This document shows, in pieces, positions 19,740 to 29,184 of a stretch of 64,000 nt of DNA; position 1 is the stretch's first letter, and every line of letters begins with the position of its first letter. The stretch is from Rhodothermus sp. (GTDB lineage Bacteria; Bacteroidota; Rhodothermia; Rhodothermales; Rhodothermaceae). Location of the stretch: positions 1 to 64,000 of the forward strand of contig JALSJJ010000099.1 in assembly GCA_026989375.1 (NCBI GenBank). Direction: 5' to 3'. The position numbers were made by a program, and so were the translations under genes. The notes below the pieces were generated by a model. It did not search any database and was not told where the DNA came from. It saw nothing but the letters and a program-made list of their open reading frames with translations.

Positions 19740-21241
19740 AGGTCTCGGTCACAACAATCCCGCTGGACGAGCTGGATATTGACCTGCTCCTGGTACCTGT
19801 CACGGAAGAAGCCGTCGAAGTAACCTTGAAGGCGCTGAGCGAACAGTTTGGCCCGATCGTGCAACGTGCCGCTGCAGACTTTACCGGAGCGCCGGAGGAG
19901 CTCATCTGGCTATATCCGGAAAGTGGTCGCGCTCGACGCCTGGCGTTGCTGGGCATGGGCCCGTCCGAACGCATTGATCTGGAACAACTGCGGCGCGTGG
20001 CAGCCCGTGGGGCCGAACTGGCTCGCGACCGTCAAGTAGTCACGGCAGCGATCGTACGTCCGCAGCTATCGATCGATCCGGAATCGGCCAGCCAGGCACT
20101 GGTCGAAGGGTTTATGCTGGCCGCTTATCGCTTTACACGGTACAAGACGGACACAAGCAAACTGCGCGATATTGAACGGCTCGTCATCCACGAGACCAGC
20201 GACGATGAAAAGGCCAGCCGGCGAGGGGCTGAGCGCGGCCGCATCATTGCCGAATGCGTGATGACGGCCCGTGACCTGGTCAACCTGTCTCCCGACGAAA
20301 AAACACCCACCAAGTTCGCTCGCCTGATTGAGCAGTCGGCTAAAAAGTACGGCTATGAGGCTGACGTGTGGGATAAAGCGCTGATTGAGGAAGAAGGCAT
20401 GGGCGGCCTGTTAGCCGTCAACCGGGGTAGCCCTGAGCCTCCCACGTTTACCGTCCTAACCTGGCATCCGGAAAACGCGCTGAATGAGCGACCAGTCGTG
20501 CTGGTTGGGAAAGGGGTCGTTTTTGACACAGGGGGCCTGTCGCTCAAGCCCACGAAAGACAGCATGGACTACATGAAGTCCGATATGGCTGGGGCAGCAG
20601 CCGTTGTAGGAGCAATGGAGGCGCTGGCCCGGCTCAAGATTCCGCTGTACGTCGTGGGGCTGATTCCCGCCACCGACAATCGCCCTGGTGAGAATGCCTA
20701 CGTACCCGGTGAGGTGATCCGGATGCATTCGGGGAAGACGGTCGAGGTACTCAACACCGATGCCGAAGGACGACTGATTCTGGCCGACGCTCTGTCGTAC
20801 GCTCGCACCTATCGGCCGATTCTGGTAATCGACCTGGCCACGTTGACCGGTGCTCAGGTGATCGCGCTGGGCACGGAAGTGGCAGCTGTCATGACCAATA
20901 ACACAGAAGGCGCCGAAGAGCGCCTGCGGGCCATGGTCGCTGCTGGCGAGCGCAGCGGGGACCGCGTCCATCCGCTACCGATGTACGATGAATATGCCAA
21001 ACTGCTGGAAAGCGACGTGGCTGACCTGAAAAATATCGGTGGCCGTGAGGCCGGCTCCATCACAGCCGCTAAGTTTCTGGAGCACTTCGTGAACTATCCC
21101 TGGATTCACATCGACATGGCCGGACCGGCCTTCCTTAAAGAATCCAAACCATACCGCCCCAAAGGGGGAACAGGCTTCGGCGTACGCCTCCTGGTCGAGT
21201 TCCTGCGCGACTACGCTTCCCCCCGGCGCTTTTCGAGCTAA
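19736..21241 (+). CDS. pepA: leucyl aminopeptidase (M17)
   Basis: 'VGKGVVFDTGGLSLKPTKDSMDYMKSDMAGAAAVVGAM', 'NTDAEGRLILADALSYA'; starts within a 4-bp overlap with the previous ORF. Confidence 0.95.
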   Translation: MKVSVTTIPLDELDIDLLLVPVTEEAVEVTLKALSEQFGPIVQRAAADFTGAPEELIWLYPESGRARRLALLGMGPSERIDLEQLRRVAARGAELARDRQVVTAAIVRPQLSIDPESASQALVEGFMLAAYRFTRYKTDTSKLRDIERLVIHETSDDEKASRRGAERGRIIAECVMTARDLVNLSPDEKTPTKFARLIEQSAKKYGYEADVWDKALIEEEGMGGLLAVNRGSPEPPTFTVLTWHPENALNERPVVLVGKGVVFDTGGLSLKPTKDSMDYMKSDMAGAAAVVGAMEALARLKIPLYVVGLIPATDNRPGENAYVPGEVIRMHSGKTVEVLNTDAEGRLILADALSYARTYRPILVIDLATLTGAQVIALGTEVAAVMTNNTEGAEERLRAMVAAGERSGDRVHPLPMYDEYAKLLESDVADLKNIGGREAGSITAAKFLEHFVNYPWIHIDMAGPAFLKESKPYRPKGGTGFGVRLLVEFLRDYASPRRFSS

Positions 21242-21266
21242 GGAGTCTATGGCCGTTTTTCGGCAC

Positions 21267-21312
21267 GCACAAAAGGGGCAACGGGTCCTTCATCCGTTGC
21301 CCCTTTTTGTGC
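21267..21312. terminator. strong bidirectional-looking intrinsic terminator after pepA
   Basis: GCACAAAAGGGGCAACGG / CCGTTGCCCCTTTTTGTGC stem, nearly perfect, with A-tract and T-tract. Confidence 0.85.
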
Positions 21313-21369
21313 TTCTGGCTACGCGGGCACAACGACCCGCCGCTACGTCGCCTGACGATCTAGATTTTT

Positions 21370-21521
21370 TTTGAACAAGGAGGTTACACGAAACGACAGG
21401 CGGTGTCTTATGAGGTGAAAGCACGTCCAGGAGACTTGCGTCTGCGGCACGTCCCCGCAAGTCTCAATCACACATGGTGGGGCAGCCGGCGCGGCTCCTG
21501 CTGGGGCCGCGCCGGTTTTTT
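21370..21521 (+). ncRNA. candidate small non-coding RNA or attenuator leader ending in an intrinsic terminator
   Basis: No plausible ORF; perfect 10-bp stem GAGACTTGCG (21431-21440)/CGCAAGTCTC (21456-21465); perfect 10-bp GC stem CCGGCGCGGC/GCCGCGCCGG then TTTTTT. 5' end not defined. Confidence 0.45.
21486..21521 (+). terminator. intrinsic terminator
   Basis: CCGGCGCGGC (21486-21495), loop TCCTGCTGGG, GCCGCGCCGG (21506-21515), T6. Confidence 0.85.
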
Positions 21522-21644
21522 GTAGGCTGACGCGCCCCATGGCTCCTCAAGAACCTCATAACCTGCATAGCCAACGTTTGCCGAACAACCTGAACGTAAA
21601 CCACCCGTATAAGTGAGCCGGGTAGATATGAAGCATTCGAGGTT

Positions 21645-22688
21645 ATGCAATCGGCACCCGCTGTTTCCGTAATTATTGTTTCCTGGAACGCCCGCCATCT
21701 CCTGGAGCGGTGTCTGCCCTCGGTCGTCGCTACCTGTTATCCCAATTTAGAGATTATTCTGGCTGATAATGGATCTACGGACGGCTCGTCCGAGTGGGTT
21801 GCTGCAACCTTTCCACAGGTGCACATCGTCCGGCACCCGGAAAACTGGGCATTCTGCCGGGGAAATAATGAAGCGATTCCCCACGCACGTGGCCAGTACA
21901 TCGTGCTGCTCAACAACGACGTAGAAGTCCCCTCCGACTGGCTCTGGCCACTGGTTCAACGCATGGAATCTGATCCGGCCATTGGCGCTGTTCAACCCAA
22001 GTTGCGTCAGTACTACCAGCGTACCCACTTTGAATATGCCGGTGCGGCCGGTGGTTTTCTCGACCGATTCGGCTATCCTTTCACGCGCGGTCGGCTTTTT
22101 GATACGGTCGAACCCGATGAAGGGCAGTATGACGATCCGGGTCCCATCTTCTGGGCTACCGGAGCTGCCATCATGCTTCGACGCAAAGCGCTGGATCAGG
22201 TGGGGTTGCTTGATGAGCACTTTGTCTTGCACATGGAGGAAATTGACCTGTGCTGGCGCCTCCAACGTGCTGGCTATCGTATCGAGCTGGTACCTGAAAG
22301 TGTGGTATATCATCTGGGAGGGAGTTCGCTTCCTCCTCATGACCCGCGCAAAACTTACTATAACTTTCGCAATAGCCTGTTGCTACTGTACAAGAATCTT
22401 CCCCCTTCTGAATGGCGCCGCATATTTCCTGCACGCTTCCTCCTTGACGTATTGGCGCTGCTGCGTTTTGCCGTGCTGGGTCGCTGGAAGGACGCCGTTG
22501 CCATTGTGCAGGCCTATCGGGATGCCCATCGCATGCGCCGCTTCTATCACAACCAGCGTCCTGTAAACGGCGAAAGCGTCGTGCTTCCTCCTTATCGAGG
22601 CAGCGTGGCACTTGAATACTTTCTGTTTCGACGCCGGCGTTTTCAGGAGTTGCCTGCGGGGCGTTTTCTTAAGCCGTGGAGGAGGTGA
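21645..22688 (+). CDS. glycosyltransferase family 2
   Basis: 'VSVIIVSWNARHLLERCLPSVVATCYPNLEIILADNGSTDGSSEWV', 'NNDVEVPSDWLWPLV', 'IDLCWRLQRAGYRI'. Confidence 0.92.
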   Translation: MQSAPAVSVIIVSWNARHLLERCLPSVVATCYPNLEIILADNGSTDGSSEWVAATFPQVHIVRHPENWAFCRGNNEAIPHARGQYIVLLNNDVEVPSDWLWPLVQRMESDPAIGAVQPKLRQYYQRTHFEYAGAAGGFLDRFGYPFTRGRLFDTVEPDEGQYDDPGPIFWATGAAIMLRRKALDQVGLLDEHFVLHMEEIDLCWRLQRAGYRIELVPESVVYHLGGSSLPPHDPRKTYYNFRNSLLLLYKNLPPSEWRRIFPARFLLDVLALLRFAVLGRWKDAVAIVQAYRDAHRMRRFYHNQRPVNGESVVLPPYRGSVALEYFLFRRRRFQELPAGRFLKPWRR

Positions 22689-23589
22689 GACGTCGGCGTG
22701 CCGTCCGCTGCTCGTACTGCACGGCAAAGGCTATAGCGATCAACACCAGTATCATACCGACCACAGAAAGCCCGGGAGGTGTCTCCGCAAAAAGCAGATA
22801 AGCCAGCAGTGAAGCCCCTACTGGTTCCAGTAGTGAAAGCAGGCCCAGCCAGGCAGCCGGCATATATTTCACACTGTAGTTAAAGGAGCCATGTCCAAGA
22901 ATTTGGGGTCCCAGCGCCATAAGACCACATAGCAGGTAAAAACGCGGACTGTACCCCCAGAGCGGCACCTTCAGCAACAGCGCCGGAATCAGCGCCGTCA
23001 CGGCTGCGGCCAGGTACAGAGGGAAGACATAGGTCAACCAGGAGGCCTGTTGTCGCACGACGCGTCCGATGAGCAAATACAGGCTGATCAGCAGGGCCCC
23101 AGCCAGCGCTAAGGTGTTGCCCAGCAGAGGCTGTGCGCCGGTTTCCAGTTCGGTATGATCGCCCCAGCCGATCAGGGCGGCTCCGATCACCGCCAGACCG
23201 ATGGCCACTACCACCGGAAAGGCCAGCCGCTCGCCCAGTATCCAGAATCCCAGCGCCGCCAGAAAGACCGGACTCATACAGACCAACACCGAGGCACTGG
23301 CTACCGAGGTATAGTAAAGCGATAGGATCCATGCGATAAAGTGCATGCCAAGGAAAACGCCAGCCAGCATGGTGAGTCCAGTCTTCTGGCCGAACAGGCG
23401 ATGGACCCGCAATTTAGGGAGCGCGAATGGTGCCAGCATGACCACAGCCAGCCACGTCCGCCAGACGGCGATGGCCAGACCGGACGCCTCTTCACCAGCC
23501 CAGCGCACCAGAATCGGACTGACTGAGAAGCTGAGCAGCCCCAGCGCCAAGATTGGATAAACGCGAAAGGGTATGTGCCGGTTGGCCAT
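22669..23589 (-). CDS. DMT/EamA family transporter
   Basis: About ten TM helices, two EamA-like repeats; 3' end overlaps the convergent glycosyltransferase by 20 bp. Confidence 0.88.
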   Translation of the reverse strand: MANRHIPFRVYPILALGLLSFSVSPILVRWAGEEASGLAIAVWRTWLAVVMLAPFALPKLRVHRLFGQKTGLTMLAGVFLGMHFIAWILSLYYTSVASASVLVCMSPVFLAALGFWILGERLAFPVVVAIGLAVIGAALIGWGDHTELETGAQPLLGNTLALAGALLISLYLLIGRVVRQQASWLTYVFPLYLAAAVTALIPALLLKVPLWGYSPRFYLLCGLMALGPQILGHGSFNYSVKYMPAAWLGLLSLLEPVGASLLAYLLFAETPPGLSVVGMILVLIAIAFAVQYEQRTARRRLTSSTA

Positions 23590-23602
23590 GTGTTGTCGGC
23601 CC

Positions 23603-24043
23603 TTAACGTAGCCGATCCATCGACCGGATCAGTGCGATGTCACGCTCAATGCCCCGGCGGGCCAGCCACAACAGCAGATAAGCCAGCACAGGCTGCCCGA
23701 TCCATAACACACGATCCCACAGGATACCCTTCTCGGTCCGTACTGCCAGTGTACCATCCAGGTACATCCCTCCAACGTACAGGAGGGCAAGCAACAGCAC
23801 GCCTATCTGTTCCAGGACAACCAGCGTGCGCTGACGCTCTAACTGCTGGTACCGAAAGATGAGGACGATGGCTGCGACAGCCAGCAGCACAGCCAGCCCA
23901 CGCGCAACCGGCCCAATCCAGGCATGAGCCGTTGGTCCCAACAACTGCCAGGGTGCCTGTGCCAGCCCCATCCAGAGCAGCACCAGGCCTGCCAGTAGCA
24001 GATAAAGCGATTGAATTCGCTGGATCATGGTTGGTTGCTGCAT
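23603..24043 (-). CDS. DUF4293-like membrane protein
   Basis: 'MIQRIQSLYLLLAGLVLLWM' N-terminus and four TM helices as in Bacteroidetes DUF4293 proteins. Confidence 0.65.
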   Translation of the reverse strand: MQQPTMIQRIQSLYLLLAGLVLLWMGLAQAPWQLLGPTAHAWIGPVARGLAVLLAVAAIVLIFRYQQLERQRTLVVLEQIGVLLLALLYVGGMYLDGTLAVRTEKGILWDRVLWIGQPVLAYLLLWLARRGIERDIALIRSMDRLR

Positions 24044-24102
24044 AGAAAAGCCCCGCTGTACGCAGGGCTTTTTATGTGGCTTTTGACCTTCAAAAGCGCA
24101 TG

Positions 24103-24561
24103 CTATGAGGCTGGCGCTTCGGGTCGCGCCGAATAGTTGATACGCAGCGTCCCTGCCTCCCGGAGCTCCTGCTGCACATCATAGACCAGCTTCATCCTGG
24201 CGTCCTGATCGATACGAAGCGACACGATCAACTTGGGCTGCTCCAGCAGCTTGTTGTACATGATCGTGCGAATCAAGGTAATATCATCAATCAGCGCATC
24301 GTCGATCTGGACGCGTGTTTCGCCCAGCCGGCCGTCAGGCATCTTGCGGGGACCGATATAGATGTAAGAAAGCAGGCGCTTCTGGTCGATTTTTGTGAGC
24401 GCTTCGGCCCGGGGCAGAAGCGTGCGTACCTGCACCGTTGTCTCCCGCAAAACCGTGCTGACCATAAAAAAGATCAGCAGCATAAAGATAATGTCCGGGA
24501 GCGAAGCTGTCGGAATTCCCTGCTTGGTTTCTGCCTTCTTTTTAAAGTGCTGCGAGGCCAT
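24103..24561 (-). CDS. ExbD/TolR family biopolymer transport protein
   Basis: 'IPTASLPDIIFMLLIFFMVSTVLRETTVQVRTLLPRAE'. Confidence 0.9.
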   Translation of the reverse strand: MASQHFKKKAETKQGIPTASLPDIIFMLLIFFMVSTVLRETTVQVRTLLPRAEALTKIDQKRLLSYIYIGPRKMPDGRLGETRVQIDDALIDDITLIRTIMYNKLLEQPKLIVSLRIDQDARMKLVYDVQQELREAGTLRINYSARPEAPAS

Positions 24562-24577
24562 GGTCTTGGATCGATGC

Positions 24578-25132
24578 TTAGCAGTCCGGTTCGGCTACTG
24601 AAATCTGGGCCGGAATGATTTTGCGAATCTGGTTCTCATCATCCGGTCCCAGCGTAGCCCGATAGGCATTGTAGTTAGGATAACCCAGTTTGCGGGCTTC
24701 GGCATCCCAGAGCTCGAAATAGGCCATCCAGACCTCATCAAGCACCTGGATATAAGTGTTGTAGGAGGTTTCGCAGTCCGTTTTGATCGAGACGACAGCT
24801 TTTTGTGGACTCTCTGCGTAGTTGGGATCAACGCCGTTGTTCGTAATATGCTTTTTCACCTCCGCCCGAATCTGCTGCACCGAAGCCAGCTCATCTTCGA
24901 TCAGTACCTGGCCCTGGGCATTAACCAGGATCTTGAGCATGTTGCGTTCCCGCACCGGCGGCGGTTCCTGATCTTCCTCCAGCTTGGGTGGCAGCGTCAT
25001 CCCAATGCCCGTATCCACATCAATGGTGGTGGTCACCAGAAAGAAAATCAGCAGCAGGAACGCAATGTCAGCCATCGAAGCCGTCGGAATCTCGGCCTCC
25101 TGACGCTTTTTCTTCTTTAGCAGCCCCGCCAT
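24578..25132 (-). CDS. ExbD/TolR family biopolymer transport protein (extended periplasmic part)
   Basis: 'IPTASMADIAFLLLIFFLVTTTIDVDTGIGMTLPPK'. Confidence 0.9.
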   Translation of the reverse strand: MAGLLKKKKRQEAEIPTASMADIAFLLLIFFLVTTTIDVDTGIGMTLPPKLEEDQEPPPVRERNMLKILVNAQGQVLIEDELASVQQIRAEVKKHITNNGVDPNYAESPQKAVVSIKTDCETSYNTYIQVLDEVWMAYFELWDAEARKLGYPNYNAYRATLGPDDENQIRKIIPAQISVAEPDC

Positions 25133-25146
25133 GATCTATCGCCGGT

Positions 25147-25422
25147 TTAGAAGGTAAACATACTCCGCAACCCCGAAAGTAGCAGTGAGACCACGGTTAG
25201 CCCGAACATAACCAGCACCGTAATCACACCGGCCTGCGCCCAGCTTCCCACGGAGAATCCCAGTACCACCATGAGCAGCAGGGGCAACGCCACAATCAGC
25301 ATAGATACCGGACTGATTTTGCCGTAAGTAAGGTTGCGCAGGCCAAAAATTACCTGGGCGATCAACCCCAGCCCCAGTAGAATCAGGGCTGCCCAGATGG
25401 CCAAAGGAACAATGTTTCCCAT
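25147..25422 (-). CDS. small three-TM membrane protein in the ExbB/ExbD cluster
   Basis: 91 aa, hydrophobic, tightly spaced between ExbB and ExbD genes. Confidence 0.7.
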   Translation of the reverse strand: MGNIVPLAIWAALILLGLGLIAQVIFGLRNLTYGKISPVSMLIVALPLLLMVVLGFSVGSWAQAGVITVLVMFGLTVVSLLLSGLRSMFTF

Positions 25423-25463
25423 ATCTACGCGTTTGCTTTTGCTTCCAAAAAGTTCCGCTCAGC

Positions 25464-26192
25464 TCAGGACTGTTTAGGGGCTTCAGCCTTCTCCTCCGAA
25501 GCCGTCAGCGGACGCCCGGCCTGCATCAGCACCAACGAGTCGATCAGTTCGATCGACGCCTCCTCCATGTCCACTACGATCCGGTCGATCTTTGAGACCG
25601 CATAGTTGTAGAAGAACTGCAGAATGATAGCGGTAATCAGACCGAAAACCGTGGTCAACAAGGCCACCTTGATACCACCGGCCACCAGACTGGGCGAAAT
25701 ATCACCGGCTTGCTCAATGGCATCAAAGGCCTGCACCATACCCACGACCGTTCCAAGGAAGCCGAACATCGGAGCCAACGAAATAAACAGGGACAGCCAG
25801 ACCAAGCCGCGCTCCAGAAAACTCATCTCAATCGACCCATACGAAACAATCGCCTTCTCGACTGCCTCAATGCCCTCATCGGCTCGCAATAGACCAGCCT
25901 GGAAGACCGAAGCCACAGGCCCCCGCGTCTTAGCGCACACCTCCTCAGCCGCCTGAACTCCGCCTTCCTCCAGCGCCTTTTTTACCTGCAGGATAAACTT
26001 ACGCGTATTAATGTCGGCCAGATTTAGCGTGATGATACGTTCGAAGGCGATGGCCAGACCAATAATCAGCGAAACCAGGACCGGCCACATGAAGTCGCCG
26101 CCTTCGTTAAAGCGCTGGACCAGTACATTGATAAATCCTTCGTCTCCGGCGGCAGCCTGAGGCAGCATCAGCAGCAGGCTCAGCAGTTCCAT
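25464..26192 (-). CDS. MotA/TolQ/ExbB proton channel family protein
   Basis: 'GTVVGMVQAFDAIEQAGDISPSLVAGGIKVALLTTVFGLITAIILQFFYN'; GAAGGAGG upstream of the ATG. Confidence 0.92.
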   Translation of the reverse strand: MELLSLLLMLPQAAAGDEGFINVLVQRFNEGGDFMWPVLVSLIIGLAIAFERIITLNLADINTRKFILQVKKALEEGGVQAAEEVCAKTRGPVASVFQAGLLRADEGIEAVEKAIVSYGSIEMSFLERGLVWLSLFISLAPMFGFLGTVVGMVQAFDAIEQAGDISPSLVAGGIKVALLTTVFGLITAIILQFFYNYAVSKIDRIVVDMEEASIELIDSLVLMQAGRPLTASEEKAEAPKQS

Positions 26193-27201
26193 GGACGGTT
26201 TCCTCCTTCGTTCTGGTTTGTGCTACACACTCTTAATAAATAATGCGGGCTTAGAGTCGCCCGGCGTGCAACGTGGGGCATATTACCGAATTTCTTCCGC
26301 AGAGTCAATCCCGTGAATCCCGTAAACGTTCCCAATCCAGAACAGCAGCTCCCCTCCCCAAACGCAGCATTCGGTAACACTTTGAATCTATTGAGCGATA
26401 AACGGAATAACATGCGCGACGACTAAATAACCGAACGGCCCATGCTGCCTTCAGTAGCATGCCTGACCATTCCCCGTCGGTACCAAAAGCGTAAGACAAC
26501 TCCCTGGTCTCGTAGTACCCACATGAAAGCCGCTTTCTTCCAAAAAATTACGAAATGCCCACCTTAGAAGAGAGTTAGGACGACACACTTTCACAAAAGT
26601 TTCTCCACAATGGGCCATTGCCGTTGCAATACGACACCGTACCGATTAAACCAGTGCCGGACAAAACGCTGCACCAGATTTGCTGCCTGCATCAGCGACG
26701 GAAGCGTATCCAGCGCTATCAATCAGGACACCTTCGGTCCCCAGACACTACGCGATCGCTGTCAGTCACCGGGTAGTACTACCATTGGCCAGTAGAACCT
26801 ACTATTGCTCCAGTCAGGGTGTACCTTCTCACGACCCGCATCGGATCATGATCCTGTAGAATTGCCTGCTACAATTTTGCTGGTGAATGCGGTGCGTTCG
26901 CAAACCTCAGCACAACCCGGGTACGCCTGGACGGTGACCATCACACATACCAGCGTTCCGTGGAGCTCCTTAAGCGTGCGCTACACTATTCACGGATAAA
27001 GCCAACCGCACGGACCTGAGCGCTCGTCAACCGCCCTGCCCTTTCGCCAAGTCCGCCGGACCTCACACGCTGAACGGGCAATGGTATCCACCCCTTCGGT
27101 CTCGACAGCAGCTCTTAGACCCATGCTGATGCCTTCGGAAGCACCTTTCGGGCCTTCATCCTGCCTCGCACAGAACGAGATGGATACCGAAGGAGGACCC
27201 T

Positions 27202-27444
27202 ATGATGGCGACAACATTCCCTGCAATGCCACTTCCGATAAGCCAACTGAATCGATGGGATCCCATAGAAAGCCTGTCACAGCTTCTGCAGAGTTTAGAC
27301 GGACTTGGCTTCTGGAAAAACGGCACGGTGCTGAAATCCTACTCCTTACCAACAACATACCCAAGCCGCAGCACAGAAACCGACACATGGACTTGTCGTA
27401 GGCGTTCGGTCCTGTATCCGGACCTGTATGCCTACCTTGTCTGA
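27202..27444 (+). other. questionable small ORF or gene relic, N-terminus faintly Hsp20-like
   Basis: SD-like GGAGGA 7 nt upstream of ATGATG; 'LNRWDPIESLSQLLQSLDGL' then low-quality sequence. Only weak support. Confidence 0.2.
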
Positions 27445-27497
27445 TCCTGTAAGGCTTGGCTTTGCCAGAAGCCCGCTGTAACTTGTGTACGAGCCGT

Positions 27498-29183
27498 ATG
27501 AGACCCATGCAGAATCGAGACGTAGCCCGCCTGCTGCGCGAAACAGCCCGGTTGCTGGAGCTCCGTGGCGAAAATCCTTTCCGTGTACGCGCCTATGAAC
27601 AGGCTGCCGCTGCAATCGAACAACTGGAGGAGCCCGTTGTCGAGCGGATACGCCAGGGTACTCTGACCGAGTTACCCGGTGTCGGACGTGGGCTGGCTGC
27701 GCAGATTCAGGAGCTGGTCGAGCAAGGCACTTCGAACGTACTGGAACGTCTCCGCCAGGAGCTTCCTCCAGGGCTTCTGGAATTGCTTACGTTGAAAGGG
27801 CTTGGACCTCAGCGGGTACGTCAGCTCTGGCAGGAGCTGAACATCACCTCGCTGGATGATCTGGAAGCAGCATTACAGGACGGTCGCCTTCATCGGCTCA
27901 AAGGTTTTGGTCCCCGTCTACGTGAACGGTTACGGGAGGAACTGACCCGCCGCCGGCGCTACCGCACGCTGCGGCTGTTGGCCCAGGCGCTTCCTGTGGC
28001 CGAAGCGCTCTGCGAACAAATACGACAGCATCCGAACGTTCAACGCGTCGCGCTGGCCGGCGCTGTTCGGCGCATGCTGGAAGTGGTAGATCGAATCGAA
28101 CTGGTGGTCGTCGCTTCGCAGGAAGCCTTGCAGCAGCTACTTTCGCTCACGCAACAGCGATCCGGGCCACATGGCGAGCTCTTGTTGGAAGGCACGTTGC
28201 CGGATGGCTTTCCGTTGCGCCTGATCGTGACCTCCCCGGAATCCTTTGGTACCATCCTGTGGTGGTACACCGGATCGGAAGCGCACTGTCAGGCCTTTCT
28301 GCAGGCGTATGGTCCTCCAGCGCCCTCTCCGGAGGAAGCGGTTCTGTACGAGCGCGTAGGACTCCCCCTGATTCCTCCTGAACTACGCGAAGGGTATGGT
28401 GAGCTGGAAGCCGCTGCGCACCATGCACTTCCTCACCTGATCACGCAACAGGATCTCCGAGGTATCTTGCACAACCATTCCACCTATAGCGATGGCCGCC
28501 ATACCCTCCGAGAAATGGCTGAAGCCGCACGCAGCCGAGGTTACCGCTATTTTGGCATCGGCGATCATAGCCGGTCGCTTACCATTGCCCATGGCCTCTC
28601 CGTTGCGGAAGTACACCGCCAGCAAGAAGAAATTCGTGCGTTAAACGAGAAGCTGGCACTTCATAACTTTCGCATTTTAAGCGGCACGGAATGCGACATT
28701 CTCCCTGATGGATCGCTGGACTATCCCGACGACGTACTGGCGCGCTTCGACTATGTGGTGGCCAGCGTACACACCCAATTGGAAATGGACGAAAAAACAG
28801 CCACGGAACGCATATTACGGGCCCTTCGTAATCCGTATGTCACGATTCTGGGACACCCGACAGGCCGCTTGCTGCTTCGACGTGAAGGCTATCCGCTGGA
28901 CTGGGCCCGCATCATTGATGCCTGTGTTACCTACCGCGTAGCCATTGAGCTCAATGCCCATCCTCAGCGCCTTGATATTGACTGGCGACGCATCCGTGCG
29001 GCAACCACAGCGGGCATCCCCATTGTAATTAACCCGGATGCGCACGCCATCGACGAACTGGACTATGTGCGCTGGGGCGTAGCCGTCGCCCGCAAAGGAT
29101 GGCTCTCACCTGATGCCTGCCTGAACGCTCGGGAACTGGACGACTTAGAAGCCTGGCTCCAACAACGTCGCACTTCCGGTTAA
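27498..29183 (+). CDS. polX: family X DNA polymerase with PHP domain
   Basis: 'RDVARLLRETARLLELRGENPFRVRAYEQAAAAIEQL', HhH 'LTELPGVGRGLAAQIQELV', PHP 'GILHNHSTYSDGRHTLREMAEAARSRGYRYFGIGDHS'. Confidence 0.93.
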   Translation: MRPMQNRDVARLLRETARLLELRGENPFRVRAYEQAAAAIEQLEEPVVERIRQGTLTELPGVGRGLAAQIQELVEQGTSNVLERLRQELPPGLLELLTLKGLGPQRVRQLWQELNITSLDDLEAALQDGRLHRLKGFGPRLRERLREELTRRRRYRTLRLLAQALPVAEALCEQIRQHPNVQRVALAGAVRRMLEVVDRIELVVVASQEALQQLLSLTQQRSGPHGELLLEGTLPDGFPLRLIVTSPESFGTILWWYTGSEAHCQAFLQAYGPPAPSPEEAVLYERVGLPLIPPELREGYGELEAAAHHALPHLITQQDLRGILHNHSTYSDGRHTLREMAEAARSRGYRYFGIGDHSRSLTIAHGLSVAEVHRQQEEIRALNEKLALHNFRILSGTECDILPDGSLDYPDDVLARFDYVVASVHTQLEMDEKTATERILRALRNPYVTILGHPTGRLLLRREGYPLDWARIIDACVTYRVAIELNAHPQRLDIDWRRIRAATTAGIPIVINPDAHAIDELDYVRWGVAVARKGWLSPDACLNARELDDLEAWLQQRRTSG

Positions 29184-29184
29184 A

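Noticed and set aside
27180-27200. GGTATCCA/CCTTCGGT near 27082-27099 complementary to TGGATACCGAAGG near 27180
   Set aside because: The two arms are permuted so they cannot form one continuous stem; probably chance.
27081-27401. 106-aa plus-strand ORF upstream of polX
   Set aside because: No RBS, no motif, overlaps another frame with equally weak support.
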